A stretch of DNA of 64,000 nucleotides from UBA7672 sp030824255 (GTDB lineage Bacteria > Pseudomonadota > Alphaproteobacteria > Caulobacterales > Hyphomonadaceae), in NCBI GenBank assembly GCA_942493305.1, contig OW818686.1:2170001-2234000 (forward strand), given 5' to 3'. This document shows, one piece after another, positions 62,491 through 64,000 of this stretch. A program made the translations under genes and the position numbers. Position 1 is the stretch's first letter, and each line of letters begins with the position of its first letter. The notes below the pieces were generated by a model that saw nothing but the letters and a program-made list of their open reading frames with translations, made no database searches and was not told the DNA's origin.

Positions 62491-62517
62491 GCCGGACCTT
62501 CGACTGACGAACAAGGG

Positions 62518-62556
62518 AAGGCCCGGCTGGCAACAGCCGGGCCTTCTGCTTTTGGG
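62518..62556 (+). terminator. Rho-independent terminator
   Basis: AAGGCCCGGCT (62518-62528) pairs perfectly with AGCCGGGCCTT (62535-62545), then CTGCTTTTGG. It ends the TPR-like gene. Confidence 0.85.
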
Positions 62557-62563
62557 CGGCCAT

Positions 62564-62731
62564 CCGCCCGCTTCGCGGTCAGCCCCTTCCGTCATGCTTC
62601 GCATGCCACCTTCCCCAGCTTCGCTGGGGCAGGACTTCTTCTCCATTGCGAGCGGCGTGTGATCCTCCCTCGCCGAAGGCGGGGGAGGTGGCGGCGAAGC
62701 CGTCGGAGGGGGCTGCCCGCGAAGCGGGCGG
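62564..62731. repeat. Long inverted intergenic repeat element
   Basis: CCGCCCGCTTCGCGG (62564-62578) and CCGCGAAGCGGGCGG (62717-62731) are perfect inverted ends, and the similarity continues inward for about 70 bases with mismatches (CAGCCCC/GGGGCTG; CACCT..CCCC/GGGG..AGGTG). The whole could fold into one long cruciform. It lies in the 327-base gap between two plus-strand genes. Confidence 0.72.
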
Positions 62732-62817
62732 ACTGCTGCGCTTCGTCCGTTTGACCTTGCCCGCCCAACCCGTCATACGGGCCGCAAAACACAGAAACCC
62801 TCCCGAACTGACGTCTC

Positions 62818-64000
62818 ATGCTCCACATCAACGACCTCAATTTCCGCATCGATGGCCGCCCCTTGTTCGAGGGGGCCTCGGCCCAGATTTCAGATGGCTG
62901 GAAGGTCGGCCTTGTCGGTCGCAACGGCACGGGCAAGTCCACCCTGCTGCGCATCATCCGCGAAGAGATCGTCAAGTCACAGGCAGGCGGGGCCGACGGC
63001 ACGATCCGCATCAATCGCGGCGCCAAGATGGGCTTCGTGCTGCAGGAAGTTCCCGCCGACGACACCACGCTGCTGGATGTCGTGCTGGAGGCCGATGTCG
63101 AACGCGCCAGCCTGATGCGGGAATCCGAAACCTGCGAAGACCCGATGCGCATCGGCGAGATCCACGAGCGGCTTGCAGATATCGACGCCTGGTCGGGCGA
63201 GGCGCGGGCGGCGGAAATTCTCGTGGGTCTTGGCTTCACGCAGAACGATCTTGGCCGCGCGTGCAAGGAATTCTCGGGCGGCTGGCGCATGCGCGCGGCG
63301 CTCGGCGGCGTGCTGTTTGCCCAGCCGGACCTGCTGCTGCTGGACGAGCCGACCAACTATCTCGATCTTGAAGGCGCCGCCTGGCTTGAAACCTACCTGC
63401 GGAAATATCCGCACACCGTCATCATCGTCAGCCACGACCGCGACCTGCTGAACCGCTCGGTGACGCACATCCTCGCCGTTGAAAACACCAAGCTGGTGCT
63501 GCAGGCGGGCGGCTACGACATCTACCTGCAGCGACGCGCCGAGCGCACGCAGCATCTTGCCGCGCAGAAGGAAAAGCAGGACGTCCAGCGCGCCCACATG
63601 CAGTCCTTCATCGACCGCTTCAAGGCCAAGGCGTCCAAGGCCGCCCAGGCGCAGAGCCGCATGAAGATGCTTGAGAAGATGACGGTCATTACGGTGCCGC
63701 TGTCCGAGCGCACCGTGCCGTTCAAGTTCTACGAGGTCGAAGAACTCGCATCCCCCATTCTCGAACTCGACAAGGTCGACATGGGCTATGCCGAGGGCAA
63801 GCCCGTGCTGGATCGCGTCAGCCTGCGTCTCGATTTCGACGACCGCATCGCCATCGTCGGCGCCAACGGGCAGGGCAAGACCACGCTGGTGAAGTCCATC
63901 GCGCAGAAACTGCCTCTGTTGCAGGGCGTCCGCCGCGCCTCGAAGAACCTGCGCATCGGTTATTTCAGCCAGGACCAGCTCGACGAACTGCGCGCGGGCG
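62818..64000 (+). CDS. ABC-F family ATPase (Uup/YheS-like), cut at the right edge
   Basis: At least 394 codons are in the window; the gene runs past 64000. It has two ABC domains: Walker A GRNGTGKST, signature FSGGWRMRAALG, Walker B LLLLDEPTNYLD, then a linker helix (RAERTQHLAAQKEKQDVQRA), and a second Walker A GANGQGKTT. There are no membrane helices, as expected for ABC-F proteins that act on ribosomes. The start ATG at 62818 has a weak ribosome site. The exact subfamily is uncertain without the C-terminus. Confidence 0.92.
   Translation, partial: MLHINDLNFRIDGRPLFEGASAQISDGWKVGLVGRNGTGKSTLLRIIREEIVKSQAGGADGTIRINRGAKMGFVLQEVPADDTTLLDVVLEADVERASLMRESETCEDPMRIGEIHERLADIDAWSGEARAAEILVGLGFTQNDLGRACKEFSGGWRMRAALGGVLFAQPDLLLLDEPTNYLDLEGAAWLETYLRKYPHTVIIVSHDRDLLNRSVTHILAVENTKLVLQAGGYDIYLQRRAERTQHLAAQKEKQDVQRAHMQSFIDRFKAKASKAAQAQSRMKMLEKMTVITVPLSERTVPFKFYEVEELASPILELDKVDMGYAEGKPVLDRVSLRLDFDDRIAIVGANGQGKTTLVKSIAQKLPLLQGVRRASKNLRIGYFSQDQLDELRAG

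Noticed and set aside
61018..62646. A 542-codon minus-strand frame opposite the TPR-like gene
   Set aside because: Shadow frame crossing the exb terminator; no plausible product.

Overview
The window is chromosomal DNA from a high-GC Gram-negative bacterium, most likely an alphaproteobacterium close to Caulobacterales/Hyphomonadaceae. The evidence is a tonB-exbB-exbD-exbD-TPR locus, a Usg-family protein, many secreted peptidases and TonB-type transport, GC-rich codon use, and intergenic palindromic repeats of the kind common in alphaproteobacteria. No tRNA, rRNA, CRISPR array, transposase, integrase or prophage was seen. The taxon is inferred from gene content only.

Layout. 1-2.3 kb: TetR regulator, start of an acyl-CoA ligase and a stand-alone 3-hydroxyacyl-CoA dehydrogenase around a shared perfect inverted repeat (a likely acyl-CoA regulon). 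2.3-4.6 kb: two-gene ABC exporter. 4.7-8 kb: a secreted redoxin/heme/copper-enzyme-like/EF-hand protein and a membrane-anchored GH16 glycosidase. 8-12.8 kb: lepA, then a 936-residue protein made almost entirely of RTX calcium repeats whose ribosome site lies in the lepA terminator hairpin. 12.8-20.5 kb: methyltransferase, small lipoproteins, Xaa-Pro aminopeptidase, prmA, a nucleoside deaminase, a beta-barrel protein and a cupin. 19.3-22.7 kb: five very small, charged, disordered-looking proteins. 22.8-24.3 kb: HigB/HigA-like toxin-antitoxin pair and a lower-GC orphan. 24.4-29.4 kb: UvrD/PcrA helicase and a 742-residue membrane protein of unknown family. 29.6-43.6 kb: esterase, glycolipid-binding-like protein, Usg, TraB/GumN, Tex, SnoaL-like protein, M28 peptidase, atypical ClC, lipoproteins, winged-helix protein and M20 peptidase. 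43.6-50.3 kb: second copy of a secreted PPRTPxGKPDL family, TonB-dependent receptor, TauE/SafE permease and M19 dipeptidase. 50.5-53.8 kb: PepSY-DUF2271-DUF4198-ApbE cluster behind a possible iron box. 53.7-56.4 kb: tightly overlapping operon of a class-IV aminotransferase-like protein, GNAT, WSGPRN sulfotransferase-like protein and a DUF3601-like protein. 56.6-58 kb: dicarboxylate symporter with two EF-hands spliced into its first periplasmic loop. 58.4-62.5 kb: TonB-ExbB-ExbD-ExbD and a periplasmic TPR-like protein. 62.8 kb to the end: ABC-F ATPase cut by the window edge.

The genes fit an aerobic scavenger that digests peptides and polysaccharides outside the cytoplasm and imports products through TonB-energised receptors. 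The least described parts are the aminotransferase-like operon whose lead protein seems to have lost its PLP lysine, the EF-hand symporter, the ApbE cluster with a candidate flavinylation motif, the redoxin/heme/EF-hand protein and the 742-residue membrane protein. Four convergent gene pairs share the same 4-base CTAG as overlapping stop codons.
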